A stretch of DNA of 64,000 nucleotides from Porphyra umbilicalis (taxonomy: Eukaryota > Rhodophyta > Bangiophyceae > Bangiales > Bangiaceae): NCBI GenBank assembly GCA_002049455.2, contig KV919010.1:55738-119737 (forward strand), read 5' to 3'. This document shows positions 51,636-63,515 of this stretch, in pieces. The translations under genes were made by a program, and so were the position numbers. The notes under the pieces were generated by a model that was not told the DNA's origin, made no database searches, and saw only the letters and a list, made by a program, of their open reading frames with translations. Numbering within the stretch: the first letter of the stretch is position 1; each line of letters begins with the position of its first letter.

Positions 51636-53057
51636 CTAGTGTCTATTCTACCGGAAAAAAGGATCAAATGAGCTTGTGCTGAGGATCAAATGAGCTTCTG
51701 CAGAATCGGGGATTCCAGCGATCCTGCATATGAGAATGGGTGATCACGGCCTACAAACCCACTTCGTTGCTCTTCCCCGTGAGACCATGAGCATCTCAAG
51801 CATGGAACCGAGTGTTGCGGGGAGGAAACATCGTTAGCTTACCTGCTACGAAAGAAGCGCGTCAAAAACGTATCAGGAAAGTCCTTTCTAGCACGCCCGA
51901 CGTCGACCTGCCCCCCCCCCCCCCCCTCAAAAAGCACAAAAAACGACGATTTCGTCTTGCAACGCTGTATGAACTGCCCCATGTTGGCCCCATCTCCGGC
52001 CCTTTTCTCTCGCTCTCAGCGTGAGATGAACACGTAAGTCAAGAGCGGGTGTTGTTTACATACCATGCTGAGGCTCACGGTTCCCCAAGAAGTGGTGGGG
52101 CCCCGACCAGTGGGCGCTACGAGTGTTCGAGAAACAGCGGGTGGTGGCCACCGTAGGTCCTCCTTAATCCGCCCGGCCCGGCCCGGCCCGACCCACCCCC
52201 CTCGCCCACCACCCGACAACTCTTTCGGACCCACCCTATCATGACGACATCCTGCTTGCATGCCCTCCGTGCCAACTTTTTTACCTTCTTCATGCCCCGG
52301 TTTTGTCATCTCAGGCAGGGGAACAGCGTCAAGAAGCGCGAGAAGTTGAAGGAAATAGGTCCACCAGGGCATGCTGCTTTGTACAAGAGCCCGTACTTGA
52401 TGAATTACTGCTCTCTGGGGTGTTTCATAGCGAAAGACTGCGTCCTATCAGTGGTCTACCTTTCTTCCAACACGGTCCTCTGGGGAGCTTCAAAAGTTGA
52501 CGCTTCAGTACCTCTCGAGGTACATTGGCCGAGAGCTGAATCTTGAGTGGGTGTCCCGAGGCCAGAACGGCATCGCTGAGCTCATTTATGCAGTCAGAGC
52601 CGCCGTTCTCTATAAGGGTTCCTCAGGACAGTCCTGCCGACAGCAGCATCAAACAGTCATTTCTGGGTCAAGTGAGCCCCCTCGTACAACAGACACCAGC
52701 ATGTTGGCGCCATTGGGGGCGTTCAAGCGTGCCCACGTCTCGGGCAGACGCAATGGTGGATGATATTGCGCGCGCGCGTATCCAGAACAGGGCACAGCGC
52801 GGACAGAGGGCGGCATTTGAGGTCCCTGGGAGTGGCGGGAACCGCCCCAGGGCGCCCCAAAAATGGCGCCCCAAACTGACTTTTTCGCTCAGCAGAATGT
52901 ACTCCAGTTCCTCCAGGGCTAAACAGACCACGCTGAGTTCATTCCTGGCGTCAGAATGGACAGCAGACAACGAAAAGTGCTCGAAAACAGACGCTGAAAA
53001 TGAGGATCAAATGAGCGGAAAAGGATCAATTGAGTCCCCCGGTAGAATAGACACTAG
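51636..53057. mobile_element. 1,422-bp element bounded by perfect 19-bp inverted repeats
   Basis: CTAGTGTCTATTCTACCGG at 51636-51654 is exactly complementary to 53039-53057. Just inside both ends, GGATCAA(A/T)TGAG recurs (twice at the left, twice at the right), as subterminal binding sites would. No unambiguous target duplication is seen (GCCA left, GTCA right). Inside are short protein-like blocks in different frames: KKHKKRRFRLATLYELPHVG (~51930), YLSRYIGRELNLEWVSRGQN (~52510) and FSLSRMYSSSSRAKQTTLSS (~52885). It may be a degenerate coding element or a captured gene fragment. Superfamily unassigned. Confidence 0.7.
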
Positions 53058-54894
53058 GTCAGGTGAAGACCATAGGCACCTTGCTCGCTCAATAAAAAAG
53101 AGCGCCAGCTGTGTGAAGCAACCGTATCTGTTTCTCTGTGATACGTTTTCCTGCTCGACATGTTGCCGACTATGCAGGCAAAATACCACGGAGGCCTTCG
53201 CTGTCTTCTTATTGAAGCATGGGGCATGCTGATGCGGACAGGAGAGCATACACACTGAAGCATGAGCACGTCCGAATAAAGCGCAGTCATTTGAAAACAA
53301 GGAACTGCTGCAACATGCAGAAGCACTTGTGGCTCTCTACGGTAAAGCTCCGTGGCTGGCACCGGGCACCTGTGGCTTCCAACAGAGAGATGCTCAAATG
53401 TTTCGCCCGGCCGTGCACTCTGCGTGACCCGTAGTGTACGGGATGAGACACGCGGCTCCCAGAACAAATAACACGGAACAAGCAAAAGCACAAGAACAAA
53501 GACTGAGAAGACAGCATAGACAGGTAAGGGTATGGCCGCGCTGAAGGGTCTCGGACACCAACGTCGACTACGGTTCTCCCACAACCCCTGAGCGTGTCAA
53601 GGTACTCTTCGAATCGTGACATGAGTCCTACTTGACTGCTGTTTTTCTTCAATGGGCGCCTCACAGACGATACAACGAGTCGAACGGTCACTGTCCGTGT
53701 GGAGGACCCTTCCCTCCCCCCGATTCCCTCAACCGGATGACAATGGCCCGACGAGGTTTCTGTGTAGCTGACGGTGGACAGACGAAGCAGGCAACAGGAT
53801 GCACGGAGTATAATCGAAAGCACCAAATAGATAGTAGGCGCAAGAGCGTGGCGACAAGCAGAGGCAGATGTCCTTGTGTTAGGAAAGAAAACAGAGACGG
53901 TCGTAGAAGCGGGGCAGCAGCCACACTGAATGCCGTTATTCACCATTTCCCGCTTCGACTTACATGCACATTGGAGCTCGGACGAGAATCCGCCGACGCA
54001 CACCAGTGGTACCTGCATTGGTGGATGCCGCCCTATCGAGGACGCTTCAACACCACCCACATCTACCAAACAACGTTGGTCGCAGTTGCTCTGTGTCTGA
54101 TGGCGTGAAGAAGCTGGAAAGGCACTCAGAAGCACAGATGGCGAAACGAGCAAACAGAAGGGGGGGGGAAGGAAAAAGACGACGCTGGCAGGTGTGGCTC
54201 TGTCAGTAACAAAAATAGAAAAGGTCGTGAAGGCGAGGCTGGTGGCACACCAAGAGACAGTACTCGTCCGACTCTCCGCTGTGGCAAACACCCACCTTGC
54301 AGCTCAGCTAGGATGCCGTCGACAAAGAGCGGAGACGCCGTCTTGGACAGACGCCGAGCTGCTGAGGGCCTAACCCCCCCCCCACGTCACCTGCCCGACA
54401 AGAGGACGCGGGATCGACGTGGATTTTGCACATCGGACTTAGAAAACAGAAATCCAACACAGAAGAAAGGACAAGCGACGATGACAGAGAGGAGGCGGCC
54501 GAGGCCGCAAAGATTGACATGACAGGTGTAAAAAGAAATGGAACGTCAGAAATGGAGAAAGCGCATGAAAAACATGATGCGACGCCCCTCCGTGCAGTCT
54601 ACTCTCTCCGTTCCCGTCCATTCGGCACATCGTTGCACGATCAACGTCGCGAAACGTACGCTTTCGGTGAGTGATAGCTCGAGAAGCCCAGGCGTCGGCG
54701 GGCTCGAGGTAACGGGCACATTGACGTACCGGTCAACAAGCGCGATTGGTGGTGGTGCTGATCGAGACCGATGTACCGTATGAAAAAAGAGCATCACGCC
54801 GAATTCAAATTGGGGCAAGCATTTGCACCGGAGAAGCAGAAATTCGTCGGCTCACGGACGGTCAGCACGCGGATGACGACGAATAGAGAGATGG
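53058..54894. other. No supported gene
   Basis: A 334-codon minus frame (53287-54291) lacks an ATG at its start, is Ser/Cys-rich and has no domain. 54110-54560 is purine-rich on the plus strand. Nothing else was recognised. Confidence 0.4.
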
Positions 54895-55530
54895 TTCTCA
54901 GGATCACGCATCGAGCCCACGCCTCTGTTCAGTACGCCAGTAAGGTCAGGAGGGGGAGGGTATGCAGTCCCGACCCCCCCTGGATGCCATTTCAGCCAGG
55001 ACGGTGGTTAAATTGCGCTTCCGACGAGGGGGGGGGGAGGGGACGGAGACGTTGAACTGCTCTCACAGCGTCCGTTGAGCCAGGCGCGCCCCGCCGAGGG
55101 GCGGCGCTATGCCGAATGATAACCCGAAAAACCGCGACGGACGTCCAACACCACAAAATCTGTCAAATTTTGGCGACAACGCGGTGCGCGACTGCCACGG
55201 CGACTGCCGGTGCTTACAGCCGGAACGCGAATGACGACGATCGGATTCATCGGCGGATGTGGGCTGCCAGTCTCTTTAAAGGCCTGGTCGACGATCCATT
55301 CACCAGTTCAAACGCAATCGACCGTGAACGCGACAGCAGAACACGCTGAGCAAATTGAGGCCGATCTTCCTGAGGTATTTGATTGTGCGGACTGGCGGCT
55401 CACTGGAATGGCAGGTTTTCGATCTGAGTTGAGTGCGGATGCATCCCTGGATCTTTCTGGAAGCGTAGCTGCTTGTCTCTGGAACGCGCCGAGTCATGGG
55501 TCAGTCAAATTGGTGGTTGTTCCAGATCGC
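54895..55530 (+). repeat. Dispersed repeat copy, inverted relative to 41370-42010
   Basis: See the partner entry. This copy reads GFIGGCGLPVSLKAWSTIHS and QTQSTVNATAEHAEQIEADL in a 117-codon frame to 55560. The partner has the same peptide with more stops, so this copy may be the less decayed one. Confidence 0.75.
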
Positions 55531-56896
55531 ATGCCGCACCCGCTTCGGTCAGTACTCTGAAGAGCTGCGGCTCGCATCATGGGTTTTGAAGTCTGAGGCA
55601 GCTGTTTCAGAGGAAGATGGGTGGCGCAGTGCATGACCCAGATCTGTGCTGGCTCATCGAGTGCAGGAAGTGGGGCAACAAGTTGGAGGCTCTTTCTCAG
55701 CAGGGGATATACCGAGGGCGCCCATTGGTTGACGCTCCCAGGAGACTTCTGAGAAATGCCAGTGACACGAGTGAGCCAATCGAAGGCTATCAGGGGGGCA
55801 ACAATCAATGCAGAATTTCTCAACCTGCACGCATTGTGCAATCCGCGTGTCAGAACGGAGGCGGCTCTTTTGCCACTACCTTAGAATGTATGCCATACTC
55901 GTGGAAACCATGCGTTGTCGCGCATTCACGTACGTCATGATCTGGAAATTTTAGATAATATTTTTCCTTTCTTCTCGCGACCGCTGATGCTGGTGTAGAA
56001 TGGGCGCTTGCGTGTGCTCACCCCAAACGGGTCGGCTTATTTTCAGGTCAAAACTCCGCGCAGAGAATTTTGCGACATGTCACTTGTGCGGGTTACTGTT
56101 GGTCTCGGCGGAGTGATGAGTGTTTTGAGGGAAGACTGTAGCCTTATAGTATTTCTTCGGTACTTCTCTCGTGCAACTTCTCACTATGCCTATGGGGGTG
56201 CGCTGCCGACTCCGCGGCCCGGCACGCGCTTGCCGTCCTCGAGGCGACGGGGTTGCCTCCTTGCGCGGCGGCCGCCGGCACATTTGCGGCGGCCGGGGGG
56301 TGGGTCGGAGGGGCGGGGTGGGGTGCGGCGGTTACGGGCCGACCGCGACCGCCCCATGGTCACCCTTGCCAGGGGCGAGGTGTGTGACTCTTTGCTCTCT
56401 GCATTGCCGGGGGGATGAGAGATGGCGACCAGCCTGTGAAGCGATGGCATGCATTTGGGCGGGAGGGCGGTGGCAACGACCGCCAGACCGAAAAATGCCA
56501 TCCCGACGGCGATAGCGGGAGCCGCTGCCACGCGGCGTGCGGCCGGGAAGAAGTGTAGCATTAAACATAGCAGCACTCCTTCCACCTGCACGGCGGCTGT
56601 CGTAAGCGCACATGACGGTGGCGCAGCAGTGGCATTGAGCAGGCTTGCTCTGCAGGCAAGAACCGACGGAGGCCCGTTCGCAGTAGAACATTGTGTGAAA
56701 GAACACCGGCGTGACGGCGGTATATATCTACAAAGGATCTTTGGCGTACCGTCCCGCGCATGAATTCAAGTACACGATTCTTTTCGTCATACTCGCAGGA
56801 TTTCTATCGCCATCAGGCGCGGACAAGACCGACCGTCGAACCATCCACCGCGCCACCGACCGTCCTGCAGCTTCTCAGCGCGCAGCGACCGCCAAT
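55531..56896. other. No recognisable gene
   Basis: Open frames below 140 codons without domains. 56210-56350 is GC-rich. Confidence 0.4.
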
Positions 56897-57244
56897 ATGG
56901 ATCCTTTCCACATCCTACGCGTCGGTGTTTGCGTGCCGTCGCTGGCGGGGGTACTCCGTTCTAGTCTGAGTATCTCTTTATCACCCACTCAAAAGACGAC
57001 CATTCGGAATCATTTTTCTCATGTGCGGGTCCGTCACAGTCCCCAATTTGAGCGCGCAGTGCGCATAACGGACGGCGCGTTTCATGCCTTGGTGGGCATT
57101 TTTCGCCCTCGCGTACCTCGCCGCGGGCTCTCCGCCGAATTCCGCACAGCTTTGTCCCAGCGCTACATTGGTGGTGGCAGCTACGTTGACATGAGCTCCG
57201 CTTTTGGCGTGCACTCGGCAAGTGCGTACAACCATTGCGGTTAG
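56897..57244 (+). CDS. Possible N-terminal fragment of a Harbinger-type transposase
   Basis: From the ATG at 56897 (MDPFHILRVGVCVP) the 115-residue frame contains GAFHALVGIFRPRVPRRGLS, then AEFRTALSQRYIGGGSYVDM and SSAFGVHSASAYNHC. The layout (hydrophobic helix, I.P.., LS.E.R.A..L.YL..G.SY.....FGV..ST) resembles the HTH region just before the catalytic core in PIF/Harbinger transposases. No catalytic core follows: the frame stops at 57244 and the downstream sequence (to 57768) has no DDE motifs. If correct, this is a relic fragment. The similarity is by pattern only. Confidence 0.25.
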   Translation: MDPFHILRVGVCVPSLAGVLRSSLSISLSPTQKTTIRNHFSHVRVRHSPQFERAVRITDGAFHALVGIFRPRVPRRGLSAEFRTALSQRYIGGGSYVDMSSAFGVHSASAYNHCG

Positions 57245-60200
57245 CTACCGTTTCGAGCGCCGCAATGTGTGTTCCCAACGGAGAGGGGGGTGGGGGAGAA
57301 TTGTGCAGATTGATAGGGTGGCGGGTAGAGACGGTTGCAGCGAACGGAGACATGCAGCGCGGTGCGTCTCGCGTGGGCCGTTGTGCGCGGGTCGACTTCT
57401 CAGGCCAGTTCGCAGCGGCGTGTGTCACCAAACCTGCGAGGAGGTGCCAGGTTATCGACACTTCGTACGACAACTCTTGCCTGAGACGAATTTTAAAAAA
57501 GCAAGACGCGGTATTCCTCGTCTTCAGACGGTTTACCGCGGTACAAAACATACGCCGGGATCCGTGTATGTCTGTACCCGTATGCCATCAAGTGATGGGC
57601 CCTTCTAATCACATCAACATGACGTCGGTGTACCGTCATACCGCCTGCAACTGCGAACCGCCTGAGGCGGTGACAGCGAGTCCAGGATCCGCTCGTTTCA
57701 TGGGCTGCATGACGTTTATGTTTTTAAAAAGAAATACGAACGCGTGGCCCGCAGACGATCATAATTAGCTCGTGCCGGCATGATTTCAATGATTTCGCGA
57801 TACTTATGACCATCATTATCTTGCGTTGATTATCGACTCACATCCCTTGTTTGCCCATCCATCGCCCTCATCACCCCTTTGCCACCAGCATCTCCACCAC
57901 TCGCACAATCACCATCATCCCCACCATCCGGACCGCTCGGTGACCTCTAAGCTCGGGGTCGTGGGGACTGACGATCGTTTCGCCCTGAGGCCGCGTCGCG
58001 ACCGTCATCAGAGGACTACATCCACCCTACACTGCTGGCGCCTGATTCTGGACCAAGGTGGCGGAGTTGGGCACGGTAGCAGGGGGGGAGTTGGGGGGCG
58101 GGAGGGAAGGGTAATGTGGCGGACGAATGAGGGGGCCCGCAGGCTGGCTTGGTCGTTGGAAATTTGAAGGAAGCGTTGTCCTTGGTGAGGGGCACGGGGA
58201 AGGCGCGGCTGCCAAGGTGGCTGCGCCGAAGTAGCATCACACACCCGCCGACGACGAATCCGTTGACGCCGGCATGTTGGTCCCAAAGGAGGAATACGAC
58301 GATTGAAAGAGCGTACTTTAATGCTGTGGGTGCGCGGCGTGGCCGGGGGGGGGCCGAAGCGAGGGGGAGGGGGGAGGCGGGGGGAGGGTGACGCTAGGGA
58401 AGGAGGAGGCGAGGGGGGGGGGAGGCGATGGGGGGGGGCGGGTAGCGGGATCAGGGGGGGGAGGCAAGCAAGGGGGTACGGGGAACAGAGGTAGAGTCCG
58501 CATGTTGGCGTGGCGGATGAGGTGTTAGCAGCGAGACTTCGAAATAGTTGCGGGCACGCCGCAAAATACCGGTCAGAATAAGATGCCAGCACGAGTTACC
58601 ATGTCATAAAAGCATTCTATTGGCCAGATCTATACGCCTGAGGCAACGACAGACGCTCATTTGAAACAATGGCAGCCACGCAATCTTGCCTTCTTTTCTT
58701 TCGGGTATCTTCCTTGTTCTGTGAGTCGTCCCTCTGTGTCGTTGAGATGTACAATTGCTGTAGCGTTTCCTTGTCGCCTCTGCCACTGCTGCCCTCGTCG
58801 ACGTCCTTGGCTGCTGCTGATCACCGCCGGTGGCTGCCTTGGCTTTTTTTTATTGAAAGCGCGAATAATGGTCACGGCGGTCAGTTTGTGCCCTCCGTAA
58901 TCGAGGCAGCTTGTCCTTTGACCACTTGAAACAGCAATTTACGCACTGCGGACGAGCGAGAAAAACTAATGCGACAGCAAAGAGGTGCAAAAAAGTTCGT
59001 AGACCGCCAACTCATTCCGCCATGCACAAGAAAGACGAAGACAAGAAGGACCAGGAGCTGCGTGTGTGTATTTCTACGACGTATAGGGACAGCCCAGAAA
59101 ACAAGGCAGATGACCGAGGGAAAAGAAGGCAAGAAAAATGAATGCAAGAAGAGAGCAGAGGCAGAAGTAATCGTATCAGTGGCAGAGGCGGGGGCGAGGG
59201 GGGGGGCGGGGCGGCAAGGCGGGTGGGTGGGAACGACGCGGCGGCCGCAGCAGCGGCCTCGGCGGCGATGGCAGATGGGGGGGGCGGGAGGGCGGCGAAC
59301 CGCGGCGGCGACGTGATCTGAATTAACGACGCCGGCGTCCAGTGGACATCTGCGTTCTGATCGGCATACATTTGATCATGAGAACTCGACCTGCCAAGAA
59401 CGCGCCTGTGATCTGGACCGTCGGGCCATCATGCAGGGATCAAGATAGTGTCTGAAGATGCCGCGATTCCAGAAAACTTCGTAATGGACTTGCCAGCAGT
59501 CCAAAATGGCTCGGCAGACAAGATCTACGGGCCGCTGTCCTGCTCGCGCTGGGCTGCGAGCTGAAGTGGGCGACGGGCCCTGGCCCGCGCTCTCATCCTC
59601 GACACGGGAATTGTGACGCCTTGAACGAGCGCCACTGCGCAGCGGGCTTAATATCATTGTCAAGAGCACGTCTGCTTTTGCGTGTTTTGGGACGAACAAA
59701 TCATCTGCAAACCGCCCTCGGGCTTTTTGAAGGCTGGTTTTTCCCAGGAAGGGCGCCAAAATAATCTGTCCGCCTAGGTAGATACATCTTCAGATGTAAA
59801 CAGAGTGACACAGCATCACACGTGTACACTCGACCCTTTCAGAAAGAGAGAGAGGCGGATAAGCATCTATGGCCCTGCTTGCAGGCGCAATGTTTGAAGT
59901 TAGCAACATTTTCTGTTCTCGCAAACACAAATATGCAGGGAACTCGCATCAGATAGCCTCTGAGAGCCTGTCAAGGGGGTTCGATCTGTTTTTTGCACAG
60001 GCATTCTGTTTCTTCGAACAAGAACACGGGTCTCCAAGAGGCTCAAAACAGGCAAAAAGATAACGTGCTTTGGACGACGGTTCTGGGCCTGCTGCGCGAG
60101 AGGAACAGCCACATTGGTCGATAGGCCTTGCCCCATGACGTGGGGGGCCAGAGGAGGCCCTTGAGCAGTCATTGCAGCTGTTCGTTGGCTCGTGAGCCCC

Positions 60201-60323
60201 TCCAGCTTGCGTGTGATGAGCCCATTTCGAAAATGGCGATGGGTTCCAACGGATCAATCCCACTTAGTCGTCTCCTTCCTTACCACCGCGTATATCCGGT
60301 AGCAAGTGGGGCATCTCTTGCAG
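57245..60323. other. No supported gene; low-complexity tracts
   Basis: 57830-57940 is a C/A-rich simple stretch. 58330-58490 and 59185-59295 are G-rich. 58960-59160 is purine-rich. Open frames across these are compositional. No TE ends were recognised. Confidence 0.4.
58336..58482 (+). repeat. G-run tract with quadruplex-forming potential
   Basis: At least ten runs of four or more G occur in about 150 bp of plus strand (up to G10), separated by short A/C-containing spacers. Similar, shorter tracts lie near 59187-59285. Confidence 0.7.
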
Positions 60324-60488
60324 GGCCCGATCTCAAAAGAGGAACTCTGGAGCTCTCTCATTGGTCTGCCACATCAACGAGAATTTGGGCCGTGCCGTGT
60401 GGACTATCGCACCAATCAGAGCGCTTGGCCAAAGGATCTATCGAGGGAACAATTTGCTGCCCTGCGTTATAGTGCCCAACACGTGTGA
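60324..60488 (+). CDS. Candidate terminal exon, unknown protein
   Basis: A 3' splice-like CTCTTGCAG precedes a 54-codon frame of well-mixed composition (GPISKEELWSSLIGLPHQRE, FGPCRVDYRTNQSAWPKDLS, REQFAALRYSAQHV) ending in TGA. No upstream exon could be fixed and no family is recognised. It may be a fragment or chance. Confidence 0.2.
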   Translation, partial: GPISKEELWSSLIGLPHQREFGPCRVDYRTNQSAWPKDLSREQFAALRYSAQHV

Positions 60489-62716
60489 ACGTGGGCGACA
60501 TTTTGGCGCCACGCGTGCAATAAACCTGCCATAAGCTCCGAAATCCGGTGCAGCTGCAGCTGTCTCGGAAGTATTGTTCCAGAAATGTCGGGTCTCTCTT
60601 GGGCAGGTCCCTCAGGCCCGCCGGACCTGCGCGGTCATCGTGAATTTGTCATGTTCGATGAAGGTTTAAGAGCGTTTGTATAAAAGAGACAGCATGGGAG
60701 AGAAACAGAGGCACACGTCAGATATCGATGGATTTATTCGTCCCGCGGGTTCGCTAGGTTTTTGGCGGAACGACTGTAAGTGTACGAAGACCTCCTTCAC
60801 TGCAAACGGCAAAATTGAGCAAAACGAGCGGTAACGGATTGCTTCCGGGTCTCTCTGAACTTCTGATCATGACAATGTATATGGTGCTGGTGACAAATAA
60901 TGTGCACTGAACTTCTCGACGTTCGTGCAGCGCTCTGCTTTGTGATTTTTTGAATACAGGTGGATACGGATAAGAAGACTTTGCCTCAGATATCTTGCGA
61001 GCTATCCAATAAGGATCAGGAGCCCATCTCTGCAACCTCAACCCTTCAGCAATGTTCAGGCAGTCGCTGCAATGATGGCCTGCGCGTCGGTGGCTTCATG
61101 GAAAGAGAACGACGCAAACTAGTGTTCCGTGTTCTTCTTCCGCTCAAGGTGCCGTGCACCCCGCCCACGCGGCCCGCCCGCCCCCGCTGCCAGGCCCCCG
61201 TCCCCGTTCATTAAAAGACAGCCGTGTCAGTTCGGCGGCGACGTCCGCCACAACCGCCAGACACATCTCCGCTGCCGCCACCGCCGCCGTTGCCAGGCAC
61301 ATTTTCCCACGACGCACACGTTCAACACTGCAACCACCGTTACCACAGCGGCCACCGTTAATCCTGAATGCCACCACAGCACACCCTCGCCGCCGCATTC
61401 GCCGCCGCCGCCTCACAGCTCTTCATTTCGCTCCTCGCTGCCCACCCGGAATTTCGCCACTGCCACGGCCACGGCCTCATCCCCACGCTTGGACCGCGCC
61501 CGGTCCCCCTTACCGCGGTTCCTTGCCTCACACCAGACACCCGCGCACAGGAATGGGACGGCCACGTACGCAAGACGCTACCATGCGGACAGTGAAAGTG
61601 CATGCACCCAGCAGCTTCGAGTCCATCTGAGAAAAAAAACAACGCCGAGGACCATTGCACATGCCACAAACACATCATGAAACACGAAGCAAAAGAGAAG
61701 AGAACGCCACGCAGAGGAGAGAGATGCGCGCGTCTGCCGCACTGCATACAGACAACATCATACACACTGTCAGTCCAACTGCAGTCCACATATATCGGGC
61801 ACAGATACACACCGCCACCACCACCGCTTCATCCTCGAGCTCCGCCCACGCCTGCACCCCCTTCTTCTGGCTAGCATTCTCCCGCTCCCCTTCCCCTGCT
61901 TTCTTTTCCCCGCCGGCTTGTTGCATGAAAAAGAAGAGTGAATCGTGGACTTTGAAATGGCAGAGAGCGCCCGGACGTGGCTTAGAATAAACGCTGTGGG
62001 GGCGCACCCGGAGGCGGAGGCTGTCAGCAACGAGCTGTGCTGGCCTCCTGCTCACCGTGCCTGAGAGGCATGAGGTTCCACTCGGGCAGTAAGCCCCGGC
62101 TGAGGGATGCCCTTCAGATTGTCTCAAGACAGCGCACAATTCACCTGGCTGTGGCAGCTCGCCGACGCTTTGTTCGACGCGCCGCTCGAGCGGCCCTATA
62201 TGCATGCTGAAGCGGCGACCCTGCACACCCCCAGTTCAGAGCGGTCGTATGGATCATCAGGCAGGCTTCCCATTGGTGGATATTGCCAGGAAAGGGATAT
62301 TCTTCTATTTATTAGTCGTAAAGTGAGGCATGGACGGAGACCTTTCAGGAAAAAACAAGAAGGAAACTCCGAGCCTAACAGATTCGCCTTTTATTATTCT
62401 AATTAGTCATGCTCTATTTGTGTCCTGCAAGTCCACAGCCTCACTCCACCTTACGGTGTCGGAGCCAGAAGCCCTGGAAAGAATGGTATGAACTTGGTGT
62501 GTGCAGGGCCGACCCCGGCGGCTATCGTCGGATCATAGCTATCGTGCCGGTGAGTTCGAACCGTGTTTCTGCCCGTCGACGAGGCGATCTCAGACGATTT
62601 GCATTGGATAAGAGCCATGTCCTCATTGTTATGCTCGTGTACCCTTGTGCGTTCAGCAATATGATAGGTTGGCCGTGACCTCTTCTTGCGTAAATGCATC
62701 CAGACCGCTTGAGGGG
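60489..62716. other. No supported gene
   Basis: 61130-61560 is pyrimidine-rich on the plus strand with open frames on both strands. 61600-62410 has ordinary composition; overlapping frames of about 180 codons have no domain. Confidence 0.4.
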
Positions 62717-63366
62717 TGTAGTACTACGTGACCCCCTATGCGCCAGGGGGCCACCGCGCGGACGTCGGCGACGGCGGGGGACGTCGGTCCCCGACGCGTG
62801 GTGGCGACGCCAGCGGCGGTGGTGGCCGACGGGTTGGCGACGCGGGATGGCGGGACGAGGGGGCGGCCCCGCTGCCCGGCTCGGGCCACTTGAGGGAGCG
62901 CACCCGATCCGCCGCGCCCGGCACGCGGGCCCCGCGGGAGGCCGGGTTGGCGCGCCCGAGCGGGCGCTGGCGCGCCCGAGAGGGCGCGGCAGGCGACGGC
63001 CGACCGCGCGCCACGCGGCGGGTGCAGCGCGTTGCGCGCGGGACGGTTTCTCCCCCTCGTCTGTAATGATCGCCTCGGGGGACTTGACATGCATGGAGGG
63101 AATTATCTGCATTGGTTGGTGACGGCCCGGGTCAATTCCCATTTGGGGAAATTGGGCCCGGGCGACGGTTTCCGCCCTTTTAGGACGAAGGGTGACGACG
63201 GTGGGAGGCACCGTCGTCGCCGGCAAGTAAACCGTGTCTCGATGTCTTGGCGTTTCGATCGGCCCGACTTCCCGGACCTCGAGTCCCATAGCCGGTGTCG
63301 CGCGAGCGGCTGAGACGGCCGTTACTTCCCTCCTTCTGAGGTAACCCCTTAGATTGTGGTACTACA
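62717..63366 (+). repeat. 5' LTR (650 bp, TG...CA)
   Basis: It begins TGTAGTACTACGTG and ends GTGGTACTACA, with short inverted ends. It is about 95% identical to the solo LTR at 45732-46378. Differences are mostly point substitutions, many at CpG or GC-rich sites. Confidence 0.92.
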
Positions 63367-63368
63367 TT

Positions 63369-63386
63369 TGGCGCTCCGGGTGAGAC
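63369..63386 (+). other. Primer-binding site (tRNA complement)
   Basis: TGGCGCTCCGGGTGAGAC starts 2 bp after the LTR. It reads as the complement of a tRNA 3' end: CCA, discriminator G, a seven-base acceptor strand (CCGGAGC), and a T-stem beginning with C (CTCAC). This places minus-strand priming here. The exact tRNA cannot be named without the genome's tRNA set. Confidence 0.75.
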
Positions 63387-63515
63387 CCGCGGTACGCACG
63401 CTGTGCGCGTCGCGGATCGACAACTCTTTCGGTACCAAGAATCGGGGGACTCTCGTTGGTTGTATTGCGGTGCGGTGACAGGAGGACATCCGATCGATAC
63501 GCGGGCCCCGCTTCC

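Noticed and set aside
53287-54291. 334-codon minus-strand frame
   Set aside because: No ATG at the start, Ser/Cys/Val-rich without a domain, and overlapping plus frames are also open. Insufficient to call a gene.
57245-57768. Continuation of a Harbinger catalytic core after the HTH-like fragment at 56.9-57.2 kb
   Set aside because: None of the three plus frames shows the DDE motifs, and the composition is not transposase-like.
62545-62575. tRNA-like GAGTTCGAACC motif
   Set aside because: A T-loop-like string is present but no matching acceptor stem or anticodon arm could be folded around it.
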